Notes: generated from the sequence alone by a model not told the origin. A stretch of 7,732 nt of DNA from Candidatus Gastranaerophilales bacterium (GCA_028691575.1 JAQUYY010000084.1:1-7732), one strand, 5' to 3'. Counted from the first letter of the stretch, positions 1 to 6,066 are shown. A program made the numbers and translations.

Positions 1-372
1 AATATCAAAAGGCACATCAATGTTTAAAACCATTAATTTTGCACCTTTGTCTCTATTTATTTCTTTTAAAATAAGGTTTAACTTTTCAGCCTGCTCCATA
101 CTTCTTGGAAAACCGTCTAAAATAAAGCCATTTTGACAATCTTTTTGTAAAAGTCGGTTTTTAATAATTGCAGAAACTATTTCTACAGGAACCAAATTGC
201 CTTTATCTATAAATGTTTTAGCGATTGAACCTTCCTTTGAACCGGAAGCAATTGCTTCTCTTAGCATACTTCCTGTATCAATATGAGGAAGATTAAATTC
301 CTTTGATAATAACTTTGTTTGAGTGCCCTTGCCACTTGCAGGTGCACCCATAAAAATCAATTCAAGTTTCAT
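1..372 (-). CDS. adk: Adenylate kinase, N-terminal 124 residues (cut by window edge)
   Basis: Adenylate kinase interconverts ATP + AMP and 2 ADP in the cytoplasm. The frame is open from an ATG at 372 to the window edge, giving 124 residues that start MKLELIFMGAPASGKGTQ. The P-loop GAPASGKGT lies at residues 9-17, with Ala12 where many family members have Gly. The AMP-binding segment DTGSMLRE is at 32-39, and DGFPRS at 86-91 includes the conserved AMP-contacting Arg90. The translation ends in the core strand (LNIDVPFDI), so the LID and C-terminal helices lie outside. Its ATG overlaps the secY TGA as ATGA (369-372), which suggests translational coupling. secY followed by adk is the classical spc operon order. 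Identity is secure; only completeness is unknown. Confidence 0.96.
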   Translation of the reverse strand, partial: MKLELIFMGAPASGKGTQTKLLSKEFNLPHIDTGSMLREAIASGSKEGSIAKTFIDKGNLVPVEIVSAIIKNRLLQKDCQNGFILDGFPRSMEQAEKLNLILKEINRDKGAKLMVLNIDVPFDI

Positions 373-1706
373 TGTTTTAAAAAGCCTTCGTATTGTCTTG
401 CTAATAAATGAGTTTTAATTTGATTGATTAAATCGAGTGCAACACCAACCATAATGATTAAAGATGTTGAACCAATACCTTGCAATGTTGTTATCCCTGT
501 CAAATGGCTTCCTATGCTGGGGATTAGAGCAATAATTCCAAGCCCCAAAGCTCCAATAAAAGTTACTCTGCCTAAAATTTTGTCTAAAGCATCTGATGTT
601 GGTTTTCCTGGCTTAATTCCGGGAATAGAGCTTCCGTGTTTTTTTAAATTGTTTGCGATTTCTTTTGGCTGCATATTTGGCATAATTGAAGCATAAAAGA
701 AAGTAAGGGCAACAATTAATAAGAAATAAATTATATAATAAGGAAGTTTTGACGGATTTATAATATCAACACTGATAAATTCAATAATTCCTTTAGCGGC
801 TTCGGGTATTATCGGAGATTGCCCAAGCACACCTAAGAGAGTTGTAGGAAAAAGTAAAATAGCTATTGCAAAGATAATTGGCATAACACCACCGGGATTC
901 AGCTTAAAAGGGATATGTGTGTTTACTCCGCCATAAACTTTATTGCCGACTTGTCTTTTTGCATTTACAATTATAACTTTTCTAATGGCTTCCTGCATTA
1001 TGATAATTAAAACCATAGCAGCAAAGAAAATACCCAGCAAAAGAATTAGACTGATTTGCTTTCCGGGATCCGGCGCAATTAACGTAGCTGTTCTTCCTGC
1101 ATAAACAGGAATACTGGCAATAATGTCGATAAAAATCAACAAAGAACCGCCATTTCCGATTCCTCTTTCTGTGATTAATTCAGCAAACCACATTACAATC
1201 ATAGCCCCTGTTGTTAAAGCGATAATTCCTCCGACAAAAAACAATGTTACATTATCAGCCATTATCGCTCCTTTTGAGCTGCGAGTTAAAAAGGTTAAAA
1301 ACATTGTTGATTGGAATATTGCCAAAAATAATGTAAATATCCTTGTATATTGAGAAAGTTTTCTTCTTCCTGCTTCGCCCTCTTCTTTTTGCAGGGTTTC
1401 TAAAGGAGGAATAACTACTGCTAAAAGCTGCATAATAATTGAAGCTGTAATGTAAGGTCCGATACCAAGTGCAAAAATTGATACACGACCTAATGCACCA
1501 CCGGAAAATAAATCTAAAAACCCTATAATATTATTTCCCGAAGCTAAATTTCTGAACATTTCACTGTCTATCCCAAAAATAGGAACTTGTGCCCCAAATC
1601 GAAACAGAATAATCATAATGAATGTAAAAATCAGCTTTTCTTTTAACCCGGAGGTTTGCCACATTCCAAGCACATCATCTTGAGAGGGCATTTTCATTTT
1701 AGCCAT
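369..1706 (-). CDS. secY: Protein translocase subunit SecY
   Basis: SecY is the channel-forming subunit of the SecYEG translocon in the inner membrane. The 445-residue product has the usual family length and about ten hydrophobic segments, beginning around residues 24-44. Family signatures are visible: GIGPYITASIIMQLL at 81-95, ITERGIGNGGSLLIF at 178-192, the loop VNTHIPFKLNPGGVMPIIFA at 261-280 that contacts the ribosome and SecA, KKHGSSIPGIKPG at 355-367, and the ending QIKTHLLARQYEGF at 429-442. The usual plug-region glycine-rich stretch FSGGALGRVSIFALGIGPY is at 67-85. The ATG at 1706 has AAGG at 1714-1717, seven bases upstream. The gene sits 19 bases after rplO and overlaps adk by four bases. 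Nothing about it looks defective. Confidence 0.98.
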   Translation of the reverse strand: MAKMKMPSQDDVLGMWQTSGLKEKLIFTFIMIILFRFGAQVPIFGIDSEMFRNLASGNNIIGFLDLFSGGALGRVSIFALGIGPYITASIIMQLLAVVIPPLETLQKEEGEAGRRKLSQYTRIFTLFLAIFQSTMFLTFLTRSSKGAIMADNVTLFFVGGIIALTTGAMIVMWFAELITERGIGNGGSLLIFIDIIASIPVYAGRTATLIAPDPGKQISLILLLGIFFAAMVLIIIMQEAIRKVIIVNAKRQVGNKVYGGVNTHIPFKLNPGGVMPIIFAIAILLFPTTLLGVLGQSPIIPEAAKGIIEFISVDIINPSKLPYYIIYFLLIVALTFFYASIMPNMQPKEIANNLKKHGSSIPGIKPGKPTSDALDKILGRVTFIGALGLGIIALIPSIGSHLTGITTLQGIGSTSLIIMVGVALDLINQIKTHLLARQYEGFLKQ

Positions 1707-1725
1707 TTTAATACCTTTTTGTTTA

Positions 1726-2178
1726 CTAATCTATTTCAACAGTTCCGCCTGCTTTTTCAATTTTTTCTTTAGCAGACTTTGTGAAATGTCTTGCTCTAAT
1801 TATTATAGCTTTTTCTATTTCACCGTTTCCTAAAACTCTTAGGGCTTCGTATTTTTTAGAAAAAACGCCTTTTTCTTGAAGAGAAGCCAAGCAAATTGTT
1901 TCCATATCTAATTTGTTTAAATCAGAAACATTTACTTCTGCATACTTAATCGGGTTAACCAAGGCGAATCCTTTTAGTTTAGGCACTTTTCTGTAGCCCG
2001 GCATTTGACCGCCCTCAAAGCCTCTTTTTTTGCTTCTTCCGGATCTTTGTCCTTCACCGTTATGACCTCTTGTTGAGGTTTTGCCCATGCCCGAACTGCG
2101 ACCGCGACCAACTCTTTTTGTTTTATGAGTTGCGCCGTCAGCAGGTCTTAAATCTGTCAATTCTATTCTATCTGCCAT
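1726..2178 (-). CDS. rplO: 50S ribosomal protein L15
   Basis: L15 is a late-assembly protein of the large ribosomal subunit. The 150-residue product begins MADRIELTDLRPADG. It carries the basic, glycine-rich N-terminal extension typical of L15 (KRVGRGRSSGMGKTSTRGHN at 21-40, then GFEGGQMPGYRK at 53-64), followed by the globular domain ending IEKAGGTVEID. I place the start at the ATG at 2178. A longer reading from a TTG at 2196 would begin with six extra residues, but the ribosome binding site GAAAGGT (2188-2194) lies inside that extension, ten bases before the ATG. Length and order (rpmD before, secY after) match the spc operon. Confidence 0.97.
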   Translation of the reverse strand: MADRIELTDLRPADGATHKTKRVGRGRSSGMGKTSTRGHNGEGQRSGRSKKRGFEGGQMPGYRKVPKLKGFALVNPIKYAEVNVSDLNKLDMETICLASLQEKGVFSKKYEALRVLGNGEIEKAIIIRARHFTKSAKEKIEKAGGTVEID

Positions 2179-2187
2179 TTTTATATT

Positions 2188-2194
2188 ACCTTTC
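2188..2194 (-). promoter_or_regulatory. rplO ribosome binding site (decides the start)
   Basis: GAAAGGT on the minus strand precedes the ATG at 2178. It falls inside any reading that uses the upstream TTG at 2196, so it supports the shorter L15 of 150 residues. Confidence 0.7.
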
Positions 2195-2222
2195 AACTTT
2201 TTATATAAAATACAGGAGCAAT

Positions 2223-2402
2223 CTAAACTGCTTGAACGCTTACAAGATGTGATAATTTGTTTATCATTCCTTTAATTGTTGCAGAATCTTCATGCTCAAC
2301 AATTTGGTTTATTTTTTTAAAACCCAGTGCTTTTGCAACTTTTTTTTGTTTATCAGAAGCACCGATTAAACTTTTTTCTAATTTGATTTTTATTTTAGCC
2401 AT
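2223..2402 (-). CDS. rpmD: 50S ribosomal protein L30
   Basis: L30 is a small protein of the large ribosomal subunit. This 59-residue gene starts MAKIKIKLEKSLIGASDKQK, continues with VAKALGFKKINQIVEHEDS (22-40) and ends LSHLVSVQAV. This matches the L30 pattern: a beta strand with K-x-x-L-x-x-S-x-I-G, a helix with LGL/F-x-K, and a second helix of the I-x-G-M-I-x-x-L-x-H-L-V type. The start ATG at 2402 follows GAGGA at 2411-2415, eight bases upstream and adjoining the rpsE stop. It sits between rpsE and rplO, exactly where rpmD belongs. Photosynthetic cyanobacteria and plastids generally lack L30, which matters for assigning the host. Product length and position leave little doubt. Confidence 0.95.
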   Translation of the reverse strand: MAKIKIKLEKSLIGASDKQKKVAKALGFKKINQIVEHEDSATIKGMINKLSHLVSVQAV

Positions 2403-2415
2403 GTTTATATTCCTC

Positions 2416-2958
2416 TTAGTTTAACATTTCACTAACGGTCATATTTCTTGCTTGAGCAACATCTTTAAATGTTCTTAAAGACTGCAATCCTTGAATTGTG
2501 GCTCTTGCTGAATTCAACGGAGAATCTGACCCTAGTGATTTGCTTAAAATATTCTCGATGCCTGCAAGTTCTAATACTGCTCTTACTGCACCACCTGCGA
2601 TAATTCCGGTACCTTCTGATGCGGGTTTTAAGACAACAGCACCTGCGCCTTTTCTTCCTTTAATGATATGAGGAATAGTTGTTTTGAAAATAGGTACTGA
2701 AATAGCATTTTTTCTAGCATCAGCAACACCTTTTTGGATAGCGCCGATAACTTCGCTTGCTTTACCAAGACCTACGCCGACTTTTCCTTTTCCGTTTCCG
2801 ACGACTACTATAGCTCTAAAACTAAGTTTTTTGCCGCCTTTGCAAACTTTTGTCACGCGACGAATTTGCACTACACGCTCTTGCCATTCAGACTGTTCTT
2901 TTGCTGGACGCTTTGTCTCTTTTTTAGATGAGCGTGGTTTCGTTTTTTCTTGTTCCAC
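2416..2958 (-). CDS. rpsE: 30S ribosomal protein S5
   Basis: S5 is a small-subunit protein that lines the mRNA entry tunnel and affects decoding accuracy. The product has 180 residues. It has a charged, lysine-rich N-terminal tail (about 1-24), the dsRNA-binding-like S5 N-domain ([14 protein letters not shown] at 25-38, [20 protein letters not shown] at 47-66), then the C-domain ([20 protein letters not shown] at 97-116, [18 protein letters not shown] at 117-134, and [16 protein letters not shown] at 143-158). The start codon is GTG at 2958. No other usual start exists in frame before the TGA at 2989-2991, and GAGGT at 2969-2973 gives a fitting binding site. It is the first gene of this operon segment: rplR, its normal upstream neighbour, is absent here. 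Confidence 0.97.
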   Translation of the reverse strand: MEQEKTKPRSSKKETKRPAKEQSEWQERVVQIRRVTKVCKGGKKLSFRAIVVVGNGKGKVGVGLGKASEVIGAIQKGVADARKNAISVPIFKTTIPHIIKGRKGAGAVVLKPASEGTGIIAGGAVRAVLELAGIENILSKSLGSDSPLNSARATIQGLQSLRTFKDVAQARNMTVSEMLN

Positions 2959-2968
2959 TTTTTTATTG

Positions 2969-2973
2969 ACCTC
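2969..2973 (-). promoter_or_regulatory. rpsE ribosome binding site before a GTG start
   Basis: GAGGT on the minus strand stands ten bases before the GTG at 2958. Together with the in-frame stop at 2989-2991 it fixes the non-ATG start of S5. Confidence 0.65.
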
Positions 2974-3101
2974 GTTCTTTCTGAGTATTCATTTATACAA
3001 AAACAAAAAAGTACAAAATATCAAGATTCTATGGTATTTTTAGCCATTCGAACTCAATTACTTTATACTTGATTATAATTTTTTTATTTCTGACATGACT
3101 T

Positions 3102-3128
3102 ATTATATCACAACAAAATTTATTTCAA
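3102..3128 (-). promoter_or_regulatory. Probable promoter for the rpsE-rpmD-rplO-secY-adk operon
   Basis: Read on the minus strand there is a perfect -10 hexamer TATAAT (3102-3107). It is preceded directly by TGA, giving the extended -10 form TGnTATAAT (3102-3110). A -35-like TTGAAA lies at 3123-3128 with a spacer of 15, shorter than the ideal 17; the extended -10 can compensate. Transcription would start near 3095 and leave a leader of about 137 bases before the S5 GTG. This is the best minus-strand promoter in the divergent region, but other AT-rich matches exist. Confidence 0.55.
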
Positions 3129-3175
3129 GAGCCGGCATTTAAAAGATTATAATTTTAGATTAATTTTTTTTCTTT

Positions 3176-3181
3176 TATAAT
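3176..3181 (+). promoter_or_regulatory. Possible -10 element for the glycosyltransferase gene
   Basis: A perfect TATAAT hexamer lies 21 bases before the ATG at 3203, following a T-rich stretch (3164-3176). At the expected -35 position (about 3153-3158) the sequence is TTTTAG, a poor match. Further TATAAT copies occur at 3148-3153 and 3074-3079, so the choice is uncertain. Confidence 0.3.
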
Positions 3182-3202
3182 TAATTTAAAAAAGGGCTTT
3201 TT

Positions 3203-4189
3203 ATGTATAAAATTTTAGCTGTTTCTCCCATAAGTATTGCAGGAGAATTAATAATGAGCGGACTTTTAAAAGGTTTTGAACAATTATCTTGTAAAACCTT
3301 GAATATTAGCGTTAAAAATTTTGACGATGATAAAATTTTGGCAAAAATTAAAAAATTCAATCCTGACTTGATAATCGGATATGATTACGGGCATTTTATT
3401 AACAATGAAGTTGAAAGTTTTATAAAAAGTTTAAACAAACCTGTAATCCACTATTTTGGGGATAATCCCAAGTCAAAATTTGCACATTCGGGGAATATTG
3501 AATTAATCAGCAAATTGGAAAATTCTAAAAACATTTTATTTATGTGGGATAGTGCTTATGTTAATGCTTTAAAAAATAAAACACAGTATCTTCCGCTGGC
3601 AGCAGATGCCGATTTGTACGACGTAAAAGAAATTGACGGTTTTAAGTACAACATTAGCTTTGTCGGCAGACCGTTAACAGAAAAACGAATTTCTCTTTTA
3701 TGCAAAATAATTGAAAAATTTCCTGATAAATTATCAATATTCTGTTATGAACCTCATTTTCAAAAAAGCGTTGAAGAAATTAAAAACAGGAAATTATTGA
3801 ATAATAAATTATTAAAAAATTATATGTCAAGCTATAAAGGTTTTTTGAAAACTGAAAAAGAACTTGCTTTTGTTTATAAAACTTCACAAATAAATTTAAA
3901 TATTACGGAACAAGAAGGGCATGGGCTAAACTACAGGGTTTTTGAGGTTTTAGCCTCTGGCGGATTTCTTTTGACGGACTATGTTGAAGATATTGATAAA
4001 TTTTTTATTGCTGATGAAAATATTATGTTCTATAAAAATAATAATGAAGCTATTGAAAAAATCAGCAAAATGTTGAATAATGCAGATAAAAGAAAACAAA
4101 TTGCCAAAAACGGACAAGAAATTTTATTAAAAGAACATCAATTTAAAAATCGGGCAGAATATATTATAAAAACTTTAAAAATCTTTTAA
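3203..4189 (+). CDS. CgeB-like glycosyltransferase (GT-B fold, Glyco_trans_1_2 type)
   Basis: This is a predicted cytoplasmic GT-B glycosyltransferase of 328 residues, with no signal peptide or membrane segment. The first half is a Rossmann-like domain (MYKILAVSPISIAGELI, then FNPDLIIGYDYGHF at 52-65 and KPVIHYFGDNPKS at 79-91). Around 129-139 it reads YLPLAADADLY, followed by the strand ISFVGRPLTEKR (151-162), which opens the second domain. The C-terminal signature is INLNITEQEGHGLNYRVFE (230-248) plus VLASGGFLLTDYVEDIDKFF (249-268): the N-x...R-x-FE-x-LASGG-x-LLTD pattern of CgeB/DUF3880-type glycosyltransferases, where this Arg-Phe-Glu motif takes the place of the usual nucleotide-sugar E-x7-E region. 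Donor and acceptor cannot be told. The start has AAAGGG at 3191-3196, six bases before the ATG. The gene stands alone, without other polysaccharide genes. Assignment to the family is firm; the substrate is unknown. Confidence 0.85.
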   Translation: MYKILAVSPISIAGELIMSGLLKGFEQLSCKTLNISVKNFDDDKILAKIKKFNPDLIIGYDYGHFINNEVESFIKSLNKPVIHYFGDNPKSKFAHSGNIELISKLENSKNILFMWDSAYVNALKNKTQYLPLAADADLYDVKEIDGFKYNISFVGRPLTEKRISLLCKIIEKFPDKLSIFCYEPHFQKSVEEIKNRKLLNNKLLKNYMSSYKGFLKTEKELAFVYKTSQINLNITEQEGHGLNYRVFEVLASGGFLLTDYVEDIDKFFIADENIMFYKNNNEAIEKISKMLNNADKRKQIAKNGQEILLKEHQFKNRAEYIIKTLKIF

Positions 4190-4219
4190 ATTCAGGCTTT
4201 TATTTAATACGGTTTATTG

Positions 4220-4225
4220 TATAAT
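4220..4225 (+). promoter_or_regulatory. Possible -10 element for the aminotransferase gene
   Basis: TATAAT lies 49 bases before the ATG at 4275, in the only intergenic space between the glycosyltransferase and the aminotransferase. The -35 region (about 4197-4202, CTTTTA) is weak. No convincing terminator separates the two genes, so readthrough from the glycosyltransferase is also possible. Confidence 0.4.
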
Positions 4226-4261
4226 ACAAAGACTAAGTTTGTAGTAACGGCACTAAATGCT

Positions 4262-4267
4262 AGGGAG
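4262..4267 (+). promoter_or_regulatory. Aminotransferase ribosome binding site (decides the start)
   Basis: AGGGAG, seven bases before the ATG at 4275. An earlier in-frame ATG at 4257 would have this site inside its coding region, so the later start is preferred. Confidence 0.75.
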
Positions 4268-4274
4268 AAAACAG

Positions 4275-5462
4275 ATGAAAACCACAGTAAAATTTACACC
4301 GTCTAAAAAGTTGTTGGACCTTCCAACGTACATTTTTGCAGAACTTGATGAGTGGAAAGCTGTTGCCCGAGCGAATGGTGCCGATTTGATTGATTTGGGC
4401 ATGGGAAACCCTGACGGCGCAACTCCTGAGCCGATTCTTCAAGCTGCAATAAAATCAATTCAAAACCCTGCAAATCATGGATACCCTTCTTTTAAAGGGA
4501 AAGAAGAATTTAGAATAGAAATTTCAAACTGGATGAAGCGCAAATATAATGTTGACATAAATCCTGAAGACGAAATTCAGACTTTGATTGGAGCAAAAGA
4601 AGGCTTGGCTCATTTGGCAATGGCTTATACAAACCCCGGTGATATTAACATTGTTCCGGATCCTTATTATCCTGTATTATCAAGGGGAACATGGATTTCT
4701 AACGGTGATGTTTATCATGTAAAATTAAAGGAAGAAAATAGTTTTCTGCCGAATTTCGATGAAATTCCTGTTGAAATTGCCCAAAAAGCAAAGATTTTCT
4801 TTGTAAATTATCCTAATAACCCAACTTCAGCTATTGAAACTAAAGAATTTTACATAGAACTGGTTGATTTTTGTACAAAATATAATATTCTATTATGTAC
4901 AGATTTAGCCTATGGCGAAATTTGTTATGACGGATACAGACCTCCGAGTATTTTTGAAATAGACGGAGCAAAAGATATTGCAATAGAGTTCCATTCTTTT
5001 TCAAAAACATTTAACATGGCAGGTTGGAGAATAGGCTGGGCATGCGGAAATAAAGACATTGTAAAAACACTTTGTGCCATGAAATCAAATATAGATTATG
5101 GAACGACGGCTATTATTCAAGATGCTGCAATAGAAGCACTTAGAATTGATGATTGTCATGTTAAGAAAATTGTAGATAAATACCAGGATAGACGTGACTT
5201 TATGATTGAAGGTTTCAATAAATTAGGGTGGAATCTAAAGAAAACTTTATCAACAATGTATTTATGGTTAAAAGTTCCTCAAGGATATACATCAAGAGAT
5301 TGGTGCAAATATGTAATGGATACTGCAGAAGTAGTATTTACGCCCGGTCTTGCTTTTGGTAGATATAGTGACGATTATTTCAGAGTATCGCTAGTTGCCC
5401 CTGACGATAGGCTAAAGGAGGCTTTAGCCAGATTAGAAAAGTACAATATAAAGTTTCAATAA
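4275..5462 (+). CDS. Class I PLP aminotransferase, AlaC/DapL group (alanine or LL-diaminopimelate aminotransferase)
   Basis: This is a 395-residue fold-type I PLP aminotransferase, complete and of normal length. Landmarks are LIDLGMGNPDGATP (38-51), HGYPSFKG (68-75), IGAKEGLAHL (105-114), YPNNPTSA (179-186) with PLP-contacting Asn182, TDLAYGEICYDG (209-220) with Asp210 and Tyr213, SFSKTFNMAGWRIGW (241-255) with the Schiff-base Lys244, and YFRVSLV (368-374) with the substrate carboxylate-binding Arg370. GNPDGATP, the DLAY/YDG region and NMAGWRIG recall E. coli AlaC (glutamate-pyruvate aminotransferase). The middle part (ENSFLPNFDEIP, IFFVNYPNNPT) recalls the DapL enzymes that make LL-diaminopimelate from tetrahydrodipicolinate for lysine and peptidoglycan. 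I cannot separate the two from sequence alone. The start at 4275 is set by AGGGAG at 4262-4267. No clear terminator follows. Confidence 0.93.
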   Translation: MKTTVKFTPSKKLLDLPTYIFAELDEWKAVARANGADLIDLGMGNPDGATPEPILQAAIKSIQNPANHGYPSFKGKEEFRIEISNWMKRKYNVDINPEDEIQTLIGAKEGLAHLAMAYTNPGDINIVPDPYYPVLSRGTWISNGDVYHVKLKEENSFLPNFDEIPVEIAQKAKIFFVNYPNNPTSAIETKEFYIELVDFCTKYNILLCTDLAYGEICYDGYRPPSIFEIDGAKDIAIEFHSFSKTFNMAGWRIGWACGNKDIVKTLCAMKSNIDYGTTAIIQDAAIEALRIDDCHVKKIVDKYQDRRDFMIEGFNKLGWNLKKTLSTMYLWLKVPQGYTSRDWCKYVMDTAEVVFTPGLAFGRYSDDYFRVSLVAPDDRLKEALARLEKYNIKFQ

Positions 5463-5481
5463 ATATCCTCTATTAAATTGA

Positions 5482-5510
5482 TTAACATATTTAAAAAAAT
5501 GTAGTATATT
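5482..5510 (+). promoter_or_regulatory. Probable promoter of the pilin genes
   Basis: TTAACA (5482-5487) and TATATT (5505-5510) are spaced by exactly 17 bases, and each is close to the sigma-70 consensus. The predicted start is near 5517, giving a leader of about 59 bases before the ATG at 5576. The AT-rich context makes chance matches likely, so this is moderate evidence. Confidence 0.5.
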
Positions 5511-5511
5511 T

Positions 5512-5547
5512 ATTATAGTGTAATTTTAGTTTTTACACCTTTATAAT
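5512..5547 (+). repeat. Inverted repeat in the pilin promoter/leader
   Basis: The left arm ATTATA-GTGTAA (5512-5523) is matched exactly by a right arm TTACAC-(CTT)-TATAAT (5533-5547) with a three-base bulge; the nine-base loop is 5524-5532. It overlaps the predicted transcription start. It could be an operator on DNA or, in RNA, part of a leader hairpin. The right part TTATAAT (5541-5547) can also pair with ATTATAA (5554-5560), which directly adjoins the AAAGGA binding site at 5561-5566. Confidence 0.5.
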
Positions 5548-5575
5548 GTAATTATTATAAAAAGGAATCTTAAAG

Positions 5576-5779
5576 ATGATGAATTGTATGAAAAAGATGA
5601 AAAAAATGGTAAAAAAAGGTCAAAGTTTAGTAGAGTATGGTTTGATTTTAGCTCTTGTATCAATTGTTGCTATTGCAGTATTGAATACAATGGGTGGAAA
5701 AATCAAAAGTACTGTTGAAAATGTAAATGATGCTCTTGATGAAGCTGTTACACTTTCAGGTCAAGCTACCGGCGAATAA
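5576..5779 (+). CDS. Flp-like type IVb pilin subunit
   Basis: This is a 67-residue Flp/Tad-type pilin precursor. A short basic leader (residues 1-15, rich in Lys and Met) ends in a glycine, followed by QSLVEYGLILALVSIVAIAV. This gives the G|QSLVEY site, with Glu at +5 and Tyr at +6 as in Flp pilins, then a hydrophobic helix (about 22-37), NTMGGKIKSTVENVNDALDE and a short polar tail. A prepilin peptidase of the CpaA/TadV kind would cut after Gly15, and the helices would pack into a surface fibre. AAAGGA at 5561-5566 sits nine bases before the ATG; a second ATG follows at once at 5579. No assembly genes (tadA, cpaB and others) are in the window, so the machinery must be elsewhere. The second small pilin gene follows after 23 bases. 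Confidence 0.85.
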   Translation: MMNCMKKMKKMVKKGQSLVEYGLILALVSIVAIAVLNTMGGKIKSTVENVNDALDEAVTLSGQATGE

Positions 5780-5802
5780 TAATTAAACCGAAAGAAATAA
5801 TT

Positions 5803-6009
5803 ATGTTTAAAAAACATTTCGGACAGAGTGTTACCGAGTGGGGTATTATTATTCTTGCTGTTACGGTAATTTGTATGGCTACGTTATTGGCACTTGGTCC
5901 AAAAATGAAAACCATGTGGAATGTAATTTCGGGTACGTTCGATCAAAGCACTTGCGAAGAAGCAGGCGGTGTTTGGAACGAAGATGCCAATGCTTGTGTT
6001 GAAGAATAA
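5803..6009 (+). CDS. Small pilin-like protein with a C-terminal cysteine pair
   Basis: This is a 68-residue protein with a seven-residue basic leader (MFKKHFG), followed by QSVTEWGIIILAVTVICMAT: a prepilin-like cleavage site after Gly7, Glu at +5, but Trp instead of Tyr at +6. The hydrophobic helix spans about 14-31. Unlike its neighbour it ends in a small polar domain with CEEAGG-x-W...C (Cys51 and Cys65), which could close a disulfide loop outside the cell. It is best read as a minor pilin or pseudopilin paired with the gene before it. The ribosome binding site is weak (GAAAG around 5790), and translation may depend on the upstream gene. The terminator at 6031-6066 closes the pair. The cell-surface role is an inference from the leader, helix and neighbour. 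Confidence 0.75.
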   Translation: MFKKHFGQSVTEWGIIILAVTVICMATLLALGPKMKTMWNVISGTFDQSTCEEAGGVWNEDANACVEE

Positions 6010-6030
6010 TTATTAAGAAATCATAGTCTA

Positions 6031-6066
6031 AAAACAGGTATTTCTTTAAGATACCTGTTTTGTTTT
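6031..6066 (+). terminator. Intrinsic terminator after the pilin genes
   Basis: A perfect 11-base stem, AAAACAGGTAT (6031-6041) with ATACCTGTTTT (6051-6061), encloses a nine-base loop and is followed by GTTTT. It lies 21 bases after the second pilin stop. Confidence 0.9.

Noticed and set aside
424..696. Plus-strand open frame of 90 codons opposite secY
   Set aside because: It lies fully antisense to the well-supported secY gene and its translation shows no domain; it is a shadow frame.
2684..3043. Plus-strand open frame of 119 codons opposite rpsE
   Set aside because: It overlaps S5 antisense and runs into the divergent promoter region; composition is that of an antisense shadow.
2959..3202. 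Remnant of rplR upstream of rpsE
   Set aside because: None of the minus frames here shows the expected C-terminal L18 sequence; stops are frequent. The gene is missing rather than decayed here.
5484..5502. Terminator hairpin after the aminotransferase (ACAT...ATGT)
   Set aside because: Only four to seven A-T-rich pairs with a bulge and no T run; not a credible terminator.
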